DNA from: Nigrospora sphaerica | Lineage: Eukaryota; Ascomycota; Sordariomycetes; Amphisphaeriales; Apiosporaceae | Direction: 5' to 3' | Assembly: GCA_018287875.1 (NCBI GenBank) | Contig: JAGVVL010000015.1 | Span: 3,162,001-3,226,000, forward strand | DNA: 64,000 bases | Shown here: piece after piece, positions 1-12,902 of the stretch | How positions within the stretch are numbered: position 1 is the stretch's first letter | How the letters are laid out: each line of letters begins with the position of its first letter | Made by a program: the position numbers and the translations under genes | The notes under the pieces: generated by a model | The model's database searches: none | Told to the model about the DNA's origin: nothing | What the model saw: only the letters and a program-made list of their open reading frames with translations

Positions 1-3000
1 GCGGATCCATCCATCCCTGGGAGGAGGCCCGGGGGGCCGCGGTTGACGAACGCATGTGGTTAGGCGGCCGAGGACGACCTGAAACGCTACAGGTCCAGAC
101 GGCTTTCGGCACTCCGGGGCTTTGACCTATTCAAGCTCTCGGCTGCTTCGGCCGCTTGGGGTATGGTCACTCGTCAAGGCTATGGAAGCCTCACTCTGGA
201 GAAAGAGGGAGAGGGAGAGAGGGAGAGGGCTGTGGGATCCCATGGGCACCTCACGGCATCCTCCCGCTTGCGCCGCCTGGGTATCACCATGCCCCCCCCC
301 CCCCCCCCGGGGGCACCCACGGCCACACCAGCCAGAGAGAGAAATCCGGCCCGGCCCCGTTTGCGGATTCGCCAATCTGATCTCCCACACGGCGAGCGGA
401 TGTTGTCAGTGCCGAATGCTTTGCCATACGTCAGTCGGCATGGTGGAGGGATCACAGAGGAGTAATCTGGTAATACAGGCGAATTAGCTTGGCGACCGAA
501 CTGCATTGGTTGGGTGGTGAATCCTTTGGTACCTTAGTAAGGTAGCCGAGGCGGACGGGAATACAGGTTGCACGACAGCGGCCACCCTAATACCTCGGCA
601 GTCGCTTGGCCGCCCGGTAAGCAGTTGGTTGCCACCATAAGAAGAAGAAGGTACAAATACATGATATATTGGGGCAATTTGTCTCTGATCAGCTAGGTGC
701 GCCACCGTGAGAACGGCGGCTCGCCAGGAGGGAGGCCGACCCAGCAGGGCTCATGATGCCAGGGCCATGCAGGAAGTAAGCAGCTAGTTGGCTACCTGAC
801 GGAGCCTCGTGCCCTGGTCGCTGCACTTCTGCCCTATTGTAACGAGGCGACCCTTGTCAATACGATGCACATAGTCGTAGATCTATCGTACAGGGATCTT
901 CCTGCTAGCGAAACCGGAATGCACGTAGCTGCGAGCCCCGGAGACAGAAAGCCCTTGTACGCATCGCATCCCATGCTGCCAGTGACTCTCAGTCGGGTAA
1001 GGGCTCAAAGGGGTACGTCTGTATGAACCTGTGGGTATGTCTCGTCCTGCCGTACCAAACATGAGGAAGCGCTGGTTGTGCTTCCCAGATGGCCTCGGTA
1101 GGCTGAATGTGGGAAGTAAACGACGACTCGAATTGGGCAGCATGGAATATGCCGAGGGCCTACAACGAAACCCCATCAACTGGTTCGCCAGTCCGCTAAC
1201 TACTTGTATCGTTCATACCTATAGTAGGCAAAGTGGCTTCGAGGCAACCGCTATTTTCGCAATGCCGGCCGTGCTTTACCTACAGGCCCGGCGAAACCCC
1301 ACACTATCCTCAGACGGCGCTGGCGCTAGCTGGAGGAGATGGGCGCTATGCCCGGTGAGCTGCGGACTTGGGGCCGAGAACGGCCGACGGACGAGGGCGT
1401 TTCGCCGGCGGGTACACGCCGCTCTGGTCTGTCCTGGAAGTGCCGGAAAATGTAGGTCCTGGGCATGCCGACAGCCGGCCGGCGTTGCTTCTGTAGAAAA
1501 ACCGAGGGTTGAGACCAGTGGTTCATACTGGGGAACCGCAATGCGCATGAGAGCGCGTCGACGAGGCCCCGCTACCCGAGCCTGCTTTTTCGATGGATGG
1601 TCCTGTCGGCGGCCCATGGCATCGGCATCGCCCGTCGGGAGGCGAGTTCGAACATGGATGCATGCCTCATGACCGGCGGGCGGCCATGGGATCGATTAAG
1701 CTCTCTTCTCATCCCCACCCCGCTACTACTACGTAAAGCACCCCCAGCCTCGCAGATCCAAGGGAAGAGGTACTCCGGTTTGCCGGGTACCCACTGCGTC
1801 TCGTTTATGTACCCAGTGGCTACCACTATACCATCGTATCCGGAGTATAGTAGGTAAGTACTGATGAACTACGGGGGGGAACGATTGGGCGGATACCTGG
1901 CCATCTACCCGGCTGCTGGCTTCGATTCCTGCTGCCGCGCCGATCACGACCTCGCTGGCCCGGTAGAGTGGTGAACTTGACACAGCTGTCAAGAGGATAG
2001 CCCCTTTTCAAGTGCAACCCTCAGGAAGCCCACCACCAACATTACCTCTGCGTTGACGTGTGACCCCGTCCGAGCGAGGTTGGCCCCTCCTCTTTGCCTC
2101 TCTGCCCCGAACGCCACCTCTGGTTTTGGTTCGAGCAGCAGCCATACACAGTAATCTGCTTGCGTGGAGGGGACCCACGACTGGGATTTGGGGGCGTCCC
2201 ACGATGGCGTCCTCGCTTCACCGACCCTGATTGTCTGGGACGCGACCTGGGCAGCTGCGTGTGTTGAGTGGCCGAATATAATGTATATACATCTTGCTCA
2301 GGTGTTAAGGTTACAAAAACGGACCGCTGTTCAAACTGGACCGTACCACGTAAGCAAAGAAGTACTGAAGTACATCGTCACTGTAGCAGGGCAGTAAATA
2401 CTAATGCACGACTAAAGTAGTATCGAGAGCTAGCCGTTACATCCTGGACCGTTCGGGGCGCAGGGCAACCGTCGTAGCGTGCATTTTGTGTGCCGCTTGG
2501 TATCTGGGCAGCATGGCCGACGTCCTTCAATATGGTCGAGCTCGGGCCCTCCAGTTCTTCGCTCAAGACTCTTAAGAGGGCCCCCTTTTCACCAATTGCT
2601 AACTGGCCTGCGGGCTTAACTGCACATTGAGCCATTTGGCTACGTATCTACTTAATGTAGGTGATGCGCGGCGCCGCCCGCCCAGACTCAGCCAGACGCA
2701 ACCCCTACGTGGGATTGGAAATCTTGGGGTACCTATGTTCAGCTGACAGGGACCCCTCTCCCGCTCCTCGTAGGAATATGCGGCCCAGCAGCATCCGCGG
2801 CGGACGCTAAGCCCTTTCCATACCCACTGCCTGGCTCCTCCGGCCCTCCTCCAAGGCTCGGCCGGGCCATGTACAGACCGGAAATACATGGGAAGCTGCC
2901 GGGGCAGGGCGCGGCAGTAGACTGCTCAGTCGGTCCACTGTCCCACCATGATCGGGCATGTAGTGGTAGTGTGAACGTTGGGTAAGGCTCACTGTCACTC

Positions 3001-4785
3001 GAGGTGTACGAACCCCTGGCACCCACCAAGCGCGTGTACGCATGTCCGGCCACGATCCACGCAGAGGACAGGACGAATGACAAAACGTCGCAACCCAGAA
3101 CGCGCGTGGCGACGGGGAGCCCCGGGCATGTCGGTGGGGACTGTGCTTCGTGTCCAAGCGGCGAGTGAGCAATGGTACGTTGTGGGAACCGCACTTATCC
3201 GTGTGTTTGACAAAATCAAATCCCTCCCGTCGTCTACCACTAACAAAGAGCTGGGTGATTTTGATGGCACGCATTGAGTATGTACCCTCGAGGGCATCTT
3301 TCTCAAGCTACCAAATATGTATTTGCTACCATGGTACGATGAGGAGGGCAGTCTGCGCGCGCGCGCGTGTGTGTGTGATGGGTTCCCTCGCGCCAGGTAC
3401 AAGGTTCCTACCTCTGTCAGTTATCGGTTGACTTTTGCCAGTCTGTTCGTCTCCTATCCACGCAAGCACCTCCCGAGACACTGACCGGGTCACCCCCGAT
3501 TCCTCGAATCCCTGACGGCCCCCTCCTGGGGTATCCGCCCTGCCGCCGGCTCTAGCCAACTGCTTCCCACAGCAAACACTTCCCAAACCGATCTCTAGAG
3601 ATCGAGCCATGCGCCGCCTATTGTACTAATACGAACCACGTACACACACACACTCTCTCTCTCTCTCTTTCTCCCTCCCTCTCTCACTCACTTACATGTA
3701 CTCACAGGGAGTTGGGTGGGGTCGTTTGGTGTGTTCGCCGGTGTTTTCTTTCGTTCGCAGACCATCCGCACGGACACGGACACAAACCAACGGTATCTCT
3801 CACGAAAAAGCAGAAAATGAGCTCGGCCGAGAACCGTTTAGACAGCCATCAGCCGTTGCGCCAGGGGGCGGTAGAGTAGTTGAGACACCCGGTATGCAGA
3901 GCACTGAGCGCTGACTGGGCGGCGGAAAGGGTGCCTTCCCAAGTGGGGAGAGTGACATGAAATGGGACCACTAAACCGACTGTCCCTCTCTCTGTCTTTT
4001 TTTTTCCTTGTCGCCGCGGTTAATAGAAGGTTTGCCAAACGCATAATGAGAACGCCCTTTCCTGTTTTCTTTTCCGCCAGGTGCTCGGGGTCCGTAATGA
4101 GCATCCCGGCCGGGCTACTTAACATGACGTGAATTTCCTCCTGCATGGGCGGATCTGTATCGCTACCCACTTATATTGGGCCTCCCCATACCTGGAACCA
4201 TCACATCCGCGAACCTAAGTAGGCACCTACTTACTTTCTACTCAAGCGTGTACATACATGACCACTTTGCACCCACCCCTACAGATCCGCTCCAGCTATA
4301 CTGAGTACAATTGCCTGCTTTCAACACACACTGCGTGTCGGCGAAGCAGAGACGACGCTCTCTTCCCCGAGGCAACATCAGGTGGCTGCTTTTCCCTCCC
4401 CGTCCACCGTGCCCAGTTTCCTCACTGGCCTCTGGACTAGCCAGTCTTGCATCCCCCCCTGTACATACCTACAAACATTTACATATCATCAAGACGCCTG
4501 CTCCACCGGGCTCCCGGTCTCTCCATACTTCAGTTCTTTATTCCCACCTCTTATCCCCCCACGGCGACTTCCTCTCCTCCCCCCACCACCACTTACTGAC
4601 CAGCTGAGACCCGGAATAACGCACCACACACCAACACCATCACCACCACCACCACCACCACCGGGAAATCGCTACTTGGCGCATCGTCCACCGGCCCGTG
4701 AAACTAGTCTGGCCGACGTTCTGGAAACGCACACGGCTCTGAGAAACTCGGGTGGCTGGATAACCAGCACCACGCCTCGGTCGCC
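1..4785. other. Gene-free stretch at window start
   Basis: No protein family, tRNA or rRNA could be recognised on either strand. Open frames of up to about 210 codons exist but have arginine/proline-rich, arbitrary-looking translations and no intron logic. Short simple repeats are present: a run of 17 C at 292-308, GA-rich sequence near 205-230, an AC then CT tract at 3642-3668, and a CCA run at 4638-4662. The last few hundred bases (about 4250-4785) are C/T-rich and probably serve as promoter and leader of the regulator that follows. Confidence 0.6.
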
Positions 4786-6905
4786 ATGGTTTATTGCGGG
4801 AAGCCCTCAAGGGGCTGTCAGATGTGCCGCACGCGGAGGATCAAGTGCGATGAGACCAAACCGACATGCAACCAATGTGCCAAGTCGCGGCGGCAATGCC
4901 CTGGGTACAAGGACGAGTTCGACCTCGTCTTCCGCAATGAAACACAGGCGACGGAGCGGAGGGCCCGGAAAGCCAACCGGAAAGCCATGGCGAGGGGCAG
5001 GGCGGACTCGGACGCGCCGGGGAGCAGCGCCATCGTAACGACGTCGTCGCCCGGCGCCGTCTCCAAGTCACCCATGGCCGCGCCCATCCTGCCGGCCCTC
5101 AACATTCCCGTCGAGACCCAGGCGACCTGCCACTTTGTGGCCAACTTCATCCTCGTGCCCAAGCAGGGCGGCACCCGCGGCTTCATGGACTTCCTCCTGC
5201 CCATGATGCAGGGCGAGAATGCCACGCCACACCTCCGGCACGCCTTCAACGCCTGTGCCATGGCGCTGATTAACAACCGCGCGGCCTCGCGGGACAAGTT
5301 CGCCGACAATGCGCTCAACGAGTACACGATGGCGCTGAAGGGAACCAACGAGGCGCTGCGGGACCCCGAGCAGCAAGCCGCCGACTCGACGTTGGCCGCG
5401 GTGCTGCTGCTGGGGCTGTTCGAGAACATCACGGCGAAACAAATCGGCATGCTGGCGTGGGGCTCGCACATTGAGGGCGCGATCCAGCTGGTGAAACAAC
5501 GCGGCCGGAAGCAGTTGCGGAGCAAGGTCGGGCTGATGCTGTTTGTTGCGGTGCGGACGCAGATGGTAGGTGACACAACTCCGTCCCGCTCCGCCCCCGG
5601 GAGCGGCCGGGCGGGAAGGTAGCGCTGACGACAGGACGACAGATTATCCACACGCTCACAACGGGCAGCTCGCCCATCATGGGGGTCGAATGGTGGCTCA
5701 ACGACGCCGTCAAGGACCAGTCGGCGGCGGAATGCCAGCGCATCATGATCAAGACGGGCGAGCTGCGGGCCGAGGTGACGCGGCTGATGAACTGCATGGC
5801 GCGCACGCCCGAGAACATTGAGATCATGCTCAACGTGATCCGGCGGTGCCAGATGGTGGACCAGGAGGCCGTCGCCTGGATGCGCGGTCTGCCGCCGCAC
5901 TGGAACTACACGACGGTGGCATGGGAGGACCAGGTGCCGCAGGGCAACTACGCGCGCGCCGAGGTGTACCCGGGACGCGTCGACGTCTACGCCGACTTCT
6001 ACATCGCGAGCGTGTGGAACATGACGCGGACGGCGCGCCTGATCCTGGCCTCGCTCATCGTGCGCAGCGCCGCCTGGGTCTGCTCGCCCGTCGACTTCCG
6101 CACCACGCCCGAGTACGCCACCGCCTCGCGCACTTGTATGGAGACCATCACCGACATCATCGCCTCGGTGCCCTACCACCTGGGCTGGCACCTCTCCCGC
6201 CCGCACCTGCTGCAGCGCGCCAACCTCAGCAACTTTGCCTGCGGCGACGAGGACGCCTCCAAGAGCCTGGCCGGTTACTTCCTGACCTGGCCCCTGAGCT
6301 GCATCATGGGCCAGGACTACACCACCGACAACCAGCGCGCCTGGTGCGTCGGCCGCCTGCGCTACATTGCCGACCAGCTGGGCGTCAAGTACGCCCACAT
6401 CCTGGCCGATGTAAGTCGACCCCCGAAGCCCCGGCCCGACAGACGGGACCCCCCCGGATGTGCTGACACGCCTTTCTCCCCCCCCCTAGCTCCAAATCCG
6501 CATCCCCTCCATGATGATCCGGCGTGACGGGCTCATGGCCTCGCCTTACGGCGCGGCGCACAACTTCGAGAAGCTGACCTCGGCGCGCACGGCGCTGCCC
6601 CAGCCCGGCTACCAGCTGAACCCGTTACAGCAGCGTGAAGCCATGCACAAGGAGCAGTTTGAGCACCGTCGCGCCGAGCTGCTCGCCAAGGCGGCCGGCA
6701 ACGCCGGCTCGCAGACGCAGTGGGTGGCTCAGAGCTGGTTGACAGTATGTTCCCTCCCCCAACGCCCAAAGTCCCCGGCGTCTTCATTGGCTGCCCGTAT
6801 CTGTGCGCTGTGTAAGTTGGCGACACGCGCTGATCCGAGATCCGAATATAGCTCCCCGAACGCTCGCTCAGCCCAGTATCGCCCATGGGCGGGCAGTACC
6901 AATGA
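4786..6905 (+). CDS. Zn2Cys6 fungal transcription factor (618 aa)
   Basis: This encodes a nuclear zinc-cluster regulator of unknown target. The six zinc-binding cysteines lie at the N-terminus (C11, C14, C21, C28, C31, C38; spacing 2-6-6-2-6) with the basic stretch RTRRIK between them. The rest resembles the loosely conserved middle and C-terminal part of this fungal class, with no second domain I can name. Model: exons 4786-5565, 5643-6410, 6490-6744 and 6852-6905, with three phase-0 introns (GTAGGT..CAG, GTAAGT..TAG, GTATGT..TAG). The first ATG precedes the cluster by only ten residues and sits in a good context (gccATGg). The last exon is only 18 codons; an acceptor at 6871 is possible but would break the frame. 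No neighbouring genes suggest a pathway. Confidence 0.9.
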
Positions 6906-7985
6906 GTGACTGTTTAACCGACAATTAGGACGACGGGAATTTATGATTCAGAAGGCGCGCTGAGACCGCGGTGGTCATGTATTGTGGGCCATCATCATTC
7001 ACTTGGGGGCCGCTGGTTTTAGCAACTGTACCCGGGACGGGAGCTCATAATTTTGGACCCCGGCATTGGGGTCCAGCAAGGCGTTTGTTTATTATTCCAC
7101 CTCACTGCCTAGTGGAGGTGGTTGTCGATACCTCACCCTCGTCTGGGAACAGGAAAAAAAGGCGGAAGGTGCCTGCGGTCCTTCTTTCTCTGGCCAACCC
7201 CGTACGGCCCTCTCTGTATAATACTTTTTCATGGGGCCCTAGGATGGCCTTATCATACGAACTGGCCATGATACGATTTCCACGCTGCGCCCGTGACTGG
7301 ATTTGTCGACGCCAAGTAATCGAGGTCTCCGGATACTGGAAAAACGCCCGCGGCTTGCCCGGCTCCGTCTCACGGCATAGGCCGAGACTGCAAGAGTTCA
7401 TGCGTGATCATCGCCAGTCGAGACCGATATCAACGGGTCTCGCTGGCAGCTGAGATGGAGAAGCTCTCCTGAGCGATACCACGAGCGGCGGGGATCCGGG
7501 CATCCCGGGGTGGGCGATCGAAGCTGGTCGTACGCGCCACTAGAGGCCAGACATGCACGCATACGTCCCGGACGAAGAACAATGAGGTTGCGAGACCGGT
7601 CGCTGCCCTCCCTGCGTTGTGCATCCTCCCCCGAGGAAACGATACGGACCTAGATGAAAAAAGAACTAGTAGGAAAGGGGGTGAAATAAAGAAACCTCCG
7701 CATCCGTTCTGGTGGACAACTCGTTGTACCAGAACATCCCGTCGATTCGGGGGGTATCGTGAAGCGTTCATCCTTGGCCCGGCGCGCCCGCTGTCAGGAA
7801 CACCCGTAGCCTCCATGCCTGGTCATGCGGCCCCTCCGCAGTCCGTGTAGTGTGGGCGCATCGGTTGGGCTCGCCTTCCTCCTCGAGTCGCGCGCCCTGC
7901 TACGCCATCCATCGGCATTGATCTCCTCCCCCGCCAGCATCTCACGAAGTTCACCCTCCGTATCCCTTCCCACCCCCAGCGGCCC
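6906..7985. other. Intergenic region, no gene seen
   Basis: No coding region is supported. A perfect 8-bp inverted repeat (TGGACCCC, 6-nt loop, GGGGTCCA) lies at 7054-7075, downstream of the regulator gene. The rest shows nothing recognisable. Confidence 0.55.
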
Positions 7986-8487
7986 TCATTTTCTCTTCAC
8001 GGCGGCGCGCGGCACGGCGGCGCTCAGGTTCCAGGCCTTGACGAGCCAGGTCTGGGTGGAGTCGACGTAGCTCTCGCGCTCGCGGTGGCGGATGCCGACG
8101 CGGGCGCCGTCGCGCGTCAGCACCACGTTCTTCTTGGCCATGCGCTCCGACGCCGACTGGCCGATGGCCGCCACCGACACCCAGATGTGGTAGCCGACGA
8201 AGGCCGCGCCCGCGAGGCCGAGGAAGAGGAGGATGAGCGGGATCAGCTGTCTGGATTTCGGGGCCAACCCCCGCCGTCAGCGCCCGGGAGAACACATGGC
8301 TTGGTGGGACGGAGCAAGGGAAGATGCGCAACGGGAGAGAAGGGAGGAAGGAGGCGCCGGATTCGAGGTCAAGGCGAATGCGAAACGTCCGATACGCAAT
8401 TGGCGATGGATCGCGTCCAATGCGATGCGATCTTGACGTGGGGAATCCAGGTGTGGGGTGCTAGACTTACCCTGCGGTCGAAGCCAT
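7986..8487 (-). CDS. Small single-pass membrane protein (93 aa), unknown function
   Basis: The protein starts MASTAGQLIPLILLFLG and has one hydrophobic segment at about residues 8-30, followed by a hydrophilic, mostly basic tail. It resembles a small conserved protein of ascomycete genomes that I cannot name functionally. Model: a 17-nt first exon at 8487-8471, an intron 8470-8251 (GTAAGT..CAG, 220 nt), and a second exon 8250-7986. This is the only arrangement I found that gives an ATG start in frame with the helix: the long second-exon frame on its own has only non-ATG start codons. A different acceptor four bases downstream keeps the frame with an upstream open frame, but that frame has no ATG. 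Function and membrane location are not known. Confidence 0.7.
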
Positions 8488-9968
8488 AACGGCGAATGTA
8501 GCTGTCTGTAAGCGCTTTTCGGTCTTTTTTGGCAAAGGCGAGAACCGGCTTCTTTTTTGCGATGTCAAGACCAGACCCAGGGTGTTGTTTGTCTACGGAT
8601 CGGGGCGGTTTCGTTTGTACGGGAGTGACGGCGGGCGCGCAAATGATTTGTACTACGGAACGTACAGGCGGGCACCCCAAGAACTTGGCATCCGGGAGTT
8701 GGTGGCGAGGGCTGTCGTGCTTCTTTATAGTCGGGCGTTTTCCTGAAGCCCAAGGGCCGGCCGGAGGTGGGAGGCTCAGCGTGCGATCGATACGACGCCG
8801 TGGTATCGGTGATTCCCTTTCCAGCTGGACAAGGGGCCCGAAATAGAGTCCAGAGGGTAGGACGGAGGAATGGGGAATGCGAGGGACAGGCCGCCCGTCT
8901 TACTACTACAACATGGGCGCTACGACCCTCCCTCGGGGAGCATGACGACGTGCGCGTCTCCGCATGCAGGCCACCAGGCGCAGGTTTCTGGCGCCTGAAT
9001 CACTTGCACTGCCCTCGGCCGGTGTACCCTTACCAGCTGCAATGGTTACGAGGGCCGGAAGTTCGGCTTCGCAAGAAGAGAGTTTCGCTGAGGCTGAGCC
9101 CGAGCTCCCCGGGCCCCGGCACCAGCTTTTGCCCTCGAAACACTGGCTTAATATGGGGAGCGGCTCGCAACTAGCAAATTGTGACTCGCTCGTCCGTTTA
9201 TAAGGGACCACCCGAGGGCGGGATCCATCCGTCGCGTGGACATGGATGGATCCAGGAGGCATATAATGCGAGGGGGAAGGGTACGTGACGAGACCACAAG
9301 CTCTGGTAGCAGGCATCGTCACATCTGCGCCGCTGCCCGCGGCCGCTATGCCCAACCCGCTGATAAGATAAGCGGTGCGTACTCTGTACATGCCATGCTA
9401 CACTCGATCGAGTTGCGTTGCGCTCCAGCGGGCGCGGGACGAACAGGCGGCATGCGATCACATGATCCACTACCTGCCAGCCTGTCAGCTGGCCTATGGG
9501 AGCTCGCAAGTCAGGTTGTGGACAGCTCGCCGGGCATAGAGGCCACACATGGAGAAGACGAGAGAGCTGGGCTGCAGGCACACACTGATACCTGAGTCCC
9601 CTCTAAAACCCGACATTTCGCCCGGGCAGCAGCGACGGCCATACCGACTCTCCCCATATAGACAATCCTTTGACCCTCTATCGCAGTTCTGTCCTTTAAG
9701 CCGGCTTGCGCGCGTCCAGTGTGTTTGTGCTGTGAGGACGTGCCTGTGCTTGCCCGTTGTCATTCCTACTCCCTGTAGTAACCCCGTGGCCAGTTGCGGA
9801 AAGGCCACACTTCCCATCAGCTAGTGCAGGCGTAGCCGCATCATAATCTCGGCCAGCCATCCATCCCACTTTCTGGCAGCTCCGTCCTCGTCCTCCCTCA
9901 CCGACGACGCCCTCGGGACCTCACATCCTTTCCGCTCCCCCCAAATCGTCGCCATCCATTGCGTCGCC
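8488..9968. other. Intergenic region upstream of sec24
   Basis: No coding region is supported on either strand. Bases about 9850-9968 are C/T-rich and probably form the promoter and 5' leader of the sec24 gene. Confidence 0.55.
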
Positions 9969-12902
9969 ATGGCTGCTCCCAACGAAGGGTACGGCCAGTA
10001 CCCGCCGCAACAGTACGGCGAGCAGCAGTCTCCCTATCCTCCTGCCCCCGGCCCCGACATGGCCGCCGTCGGCTCGCCGCCGCCCGACCAGACCGCCCAG
10101 CCGCAGGATGCCGGCAAGAAGAAGAAGCGCGGCTACGCGACCCAGGCATACGAATTCGGCGCCGGTGGGAATGCCGCCGCCGGCCCGCCGCCTCCTGGCA
10201 CACTGGGCGCCGCCCCCGTGCCCGGGTACCCAGGCCAGCCCGACTTCCAGCAGGCAGGATACGGAGGTGCCGCTGCCCCGGCCTACGGCGCCGCCCCTGC
10301 GACGCCTGGCTACGGCGCTCCTATGGGCTCGCCCGCCCAGCCCGGAGCTGGCGGTTACCAGGCCCCCGATGCCTACTATCCGGGTGGTGCTGCGCAGCCC
10401 GGCACCCCCGGCATGGCCGGTCTGACAGCCGGCATGCAGAACATGAATGTGGGAGGACAGCAGCCCATGCCGGCTGCGGGAGCCGCGGGAGCCCAGCAAG
10501 CCCGCCTTACTCTAAACCAGCTCTATCCCACCGATCTGGTGGCCCAGCCCTTCAATGTCTCGGAGCTGGACCTTCCCCCTCCGCCATGCATTTTGCCACC
10601 CAATGTAGGTCCCCTGCTTCTGCTACTGCCTTGTCTCTCTCCCTGAGACAGCCTGCTGATACGCCCCTTCCAGGCCAGTGTTACCCAGTCGCCCGACTCC
10701 AATTGTCCGCCCAAATACATTCGCTCCACGTTGAACGCGGTTCCGACGACACACTCTCTGCTTAAGAAGTCGAAGCTCCCCTTCTCCCTCGTCATCCAGC
10801 CGTACGCCGCGCTCCATGATATCGACGACCCCGTGCCCGTGGTGCAGGACCAGGTTATTGCCCGCTGCCGCAGATGCCGGACCTACATCAACCCTTTCGT
10901 CATCTTCCTAGACCAAGGCCACCGATGGAGGTGCAACATGTGCAACCTCACCAACGATGTTCCCCAAGCCTTCGATTGGGATGCCGCCGCGCAGAAGAGC
11001 GTAAACAGATGGGATCGGGCCGAGCTGAACCACGCCGTGGTGGAATTCGTCGCGCCCCAGGAGTACATGGTGCGCCCGCCCCAGCCGCTCGTGTACCTCT
11101 TCCTGTTCGATGTTAGCTACGCCGCCGTGACGTCGGGCCTCCTAGCGACCAGCGCTCGCACCATACTCGACAGTCTGAACCGGATACCCAACGCGGACCG
11201 TCGTACTCGCCTGGGCTTCATGGCTGTGGACTCGAGTCTGCACTACTTTTCGATTCCCAAGGACGGTGACGAGAACGCCGAGACGAACATGCTGGTGATT
11301 AGTGACCTGGATGAGCCCTTCTTGCCCGTTCCTCAGGACCTCTTGGTTCCCCTGTCCGAGAGCCGCGTGAGCATCGAAAACTTCCTCGCGAAGCTGCCTG
11401 AGATGTTCCAGAACAACCAGAACAACGGCTCGGCCATGGGTTCGGCCCTGCGGGCGGGCCACAAGCTCATCTCCCCGCTTGGTGGCAAGATCACGGTTCT
11501 CACGGCGTCCCTGCCCAACATGGGCGTTGGTAAGCTCGAGATGCGGGACGACAAGAAGCTTCTGGGCACGTCCAAGGAGAGTGGCTTGCTCCAGACGGCC
11601 AACAGCTTTTACAAGTCATTTGCGGTGGAATGCTCCAAGAACCAGGTCTCGATCGACATGTTCCTCTTCTCCTCCCAGTACCAGGACGTGGCCTCGCTGA
11701 GCAACCTCCCGCGGTATACCGGTGGCCAGACCTGGTTCTACCCGGGCTGGAACGCGGGCCGTGCCGAGGACGCCATCAAGTTTGCCTCGGAGTTCAGTGA
11801 CTACCTCTCGTCCGAGATTGGGCTGGAGGCCGTTTTGCGAGTGCGCGCGACGACCGGCCTTCGGATGAGCACCTTCTACGGCAACTTCTTCAACCGCAGC
11901 TCCGACCTCTGCGCCTTCCCGGCCTTCCCCCGCGACCAGTGCTACGTTGTCGAAGTCGCCATCGACGAGACGCTGCAGAAGAACTTTGTCTGCCTCCAGG
12001 CTGGTGTGCTCTATACGACTTGCAATGGCGAGCGACGCATCCGTGTGATGACGCTGGCAATCCCCACGACCACGAACCTCGCCGACGTCTATGCCTCGGC
12101 AGACCAGAGTGCTATCACGACCTACTTCAGCCACAAGGCCGTGGAGCGCGCTCTGAGCAGTGGTCTGGACGCGGCGCGCGACGCCCTACAGTCGAAGCTT
12201 ATTGAGCTGCTGGGGACCTTCAAGAAGGAGCTCGGGGGAGGAAGCATGGGTGGTGGTGGTCTCCAGTTCCCGTCCAATCTGCGCGGCCTGCCCGTCCTCT
12301 TCTTGGGTCTCATCAAGAACATTGGTCTGCGGAAGTCGGCGCAGATCCCCTCGGACCTGCGGTCCGCCGCGCTCTGCCTTTTGTCTACGTTGCCCATGCC
12401 GCTGTTGATCCAGTACATGTACCCGCGGCTCTACTCTCTGCACGACATGCCCGACAACGCTGGCGTGCCGGACCCCGAGACCAACCAGATCGTGTTGCCG
12501 CCGCCGCTGAACCTGTCGTCGGAGAGGTTCGTTAGCTACGGCCTCTACCTCCTCGACGACGGACAGACGCAGTTCCTCTGGATCGGTCGGGACGCCGTGC
12601 CGCAGCTGCTGGAGGATGTGTTTGGCGTGCAGGACCGGACACAGATCCGGTCGGGCAAGGGTTCTATCCCGGAGCTGGATAACGACTTCAATGAGCGAGT
12701 CCGGGCCGTTATCCAGAAGAGTCGGGACCACCTGTCACGAGGTGTCGGCAGCATTACGGTGCCGCATCTGTACATCGTGCGCGAGGATGGCGAGCCGAGC
12801 TTGAAGCTCTGGGCCCAGACGCTGCTGGTGGAGGACAGGGCGGACCAGGGCATGAGCCTGGGCCAGTGGATGGGCTCGCTCCGAGAAAAGGTGAGCGGCT
12901 AG
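9969..12902 (+). CDS. sec24: COPII coat subunit Sec24 (954 aa)
   Basis: Sec24 is the cargo-binding half of the Sec23/Sec24 inner coat of COPII vesicles, which bud from endoplasmic reticulum exit sites. The N-terminal 190 residues or so are the usual disordered Pro/Gly/Gln/Tyr-rich tail. A Sec23/Sec24 zinc finger follows (C277-x2-C280-x18-C299-x2-C302), then the trunk domain ([12 protein letters not shown] onward), the beta-sandwich, the helical domain and a C-terminal gelsolin-like domain ([13 protein letters not shown]). Model: exon 1 9969-10604 and exon 2 10674-12902, with one phase-0 intron (GTAGGT..CAG, 69 nt). Length and domain order match fungal Sec24, so a full functional gene is expected. 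The ATG at 9969 (gccATGg) is the first in frame. Confidence 0.97.

Noticed and set aside
4818..6398. 526-codon open frame antisense to the first Zn2Cys6 gene
   Set aside because: It runs across the sense introns and has a Val/Gly/Ala/His-rich translation without domains.
7054..7075. Perfect 8-bp hairpin treated as a terminator
   Set aside because: Intrinsic hairpin terminators are not used by fungal RNA polymerase II, and the element is 150 nt past the gene. It is noted only as an inverted repeat.
9921..10499. 192-codon frame antisense to the Sec24 N-terminal tail
   Set aside because: It is a shadow of the repetitive Pro/Gly/Ala-rich sense sequence.
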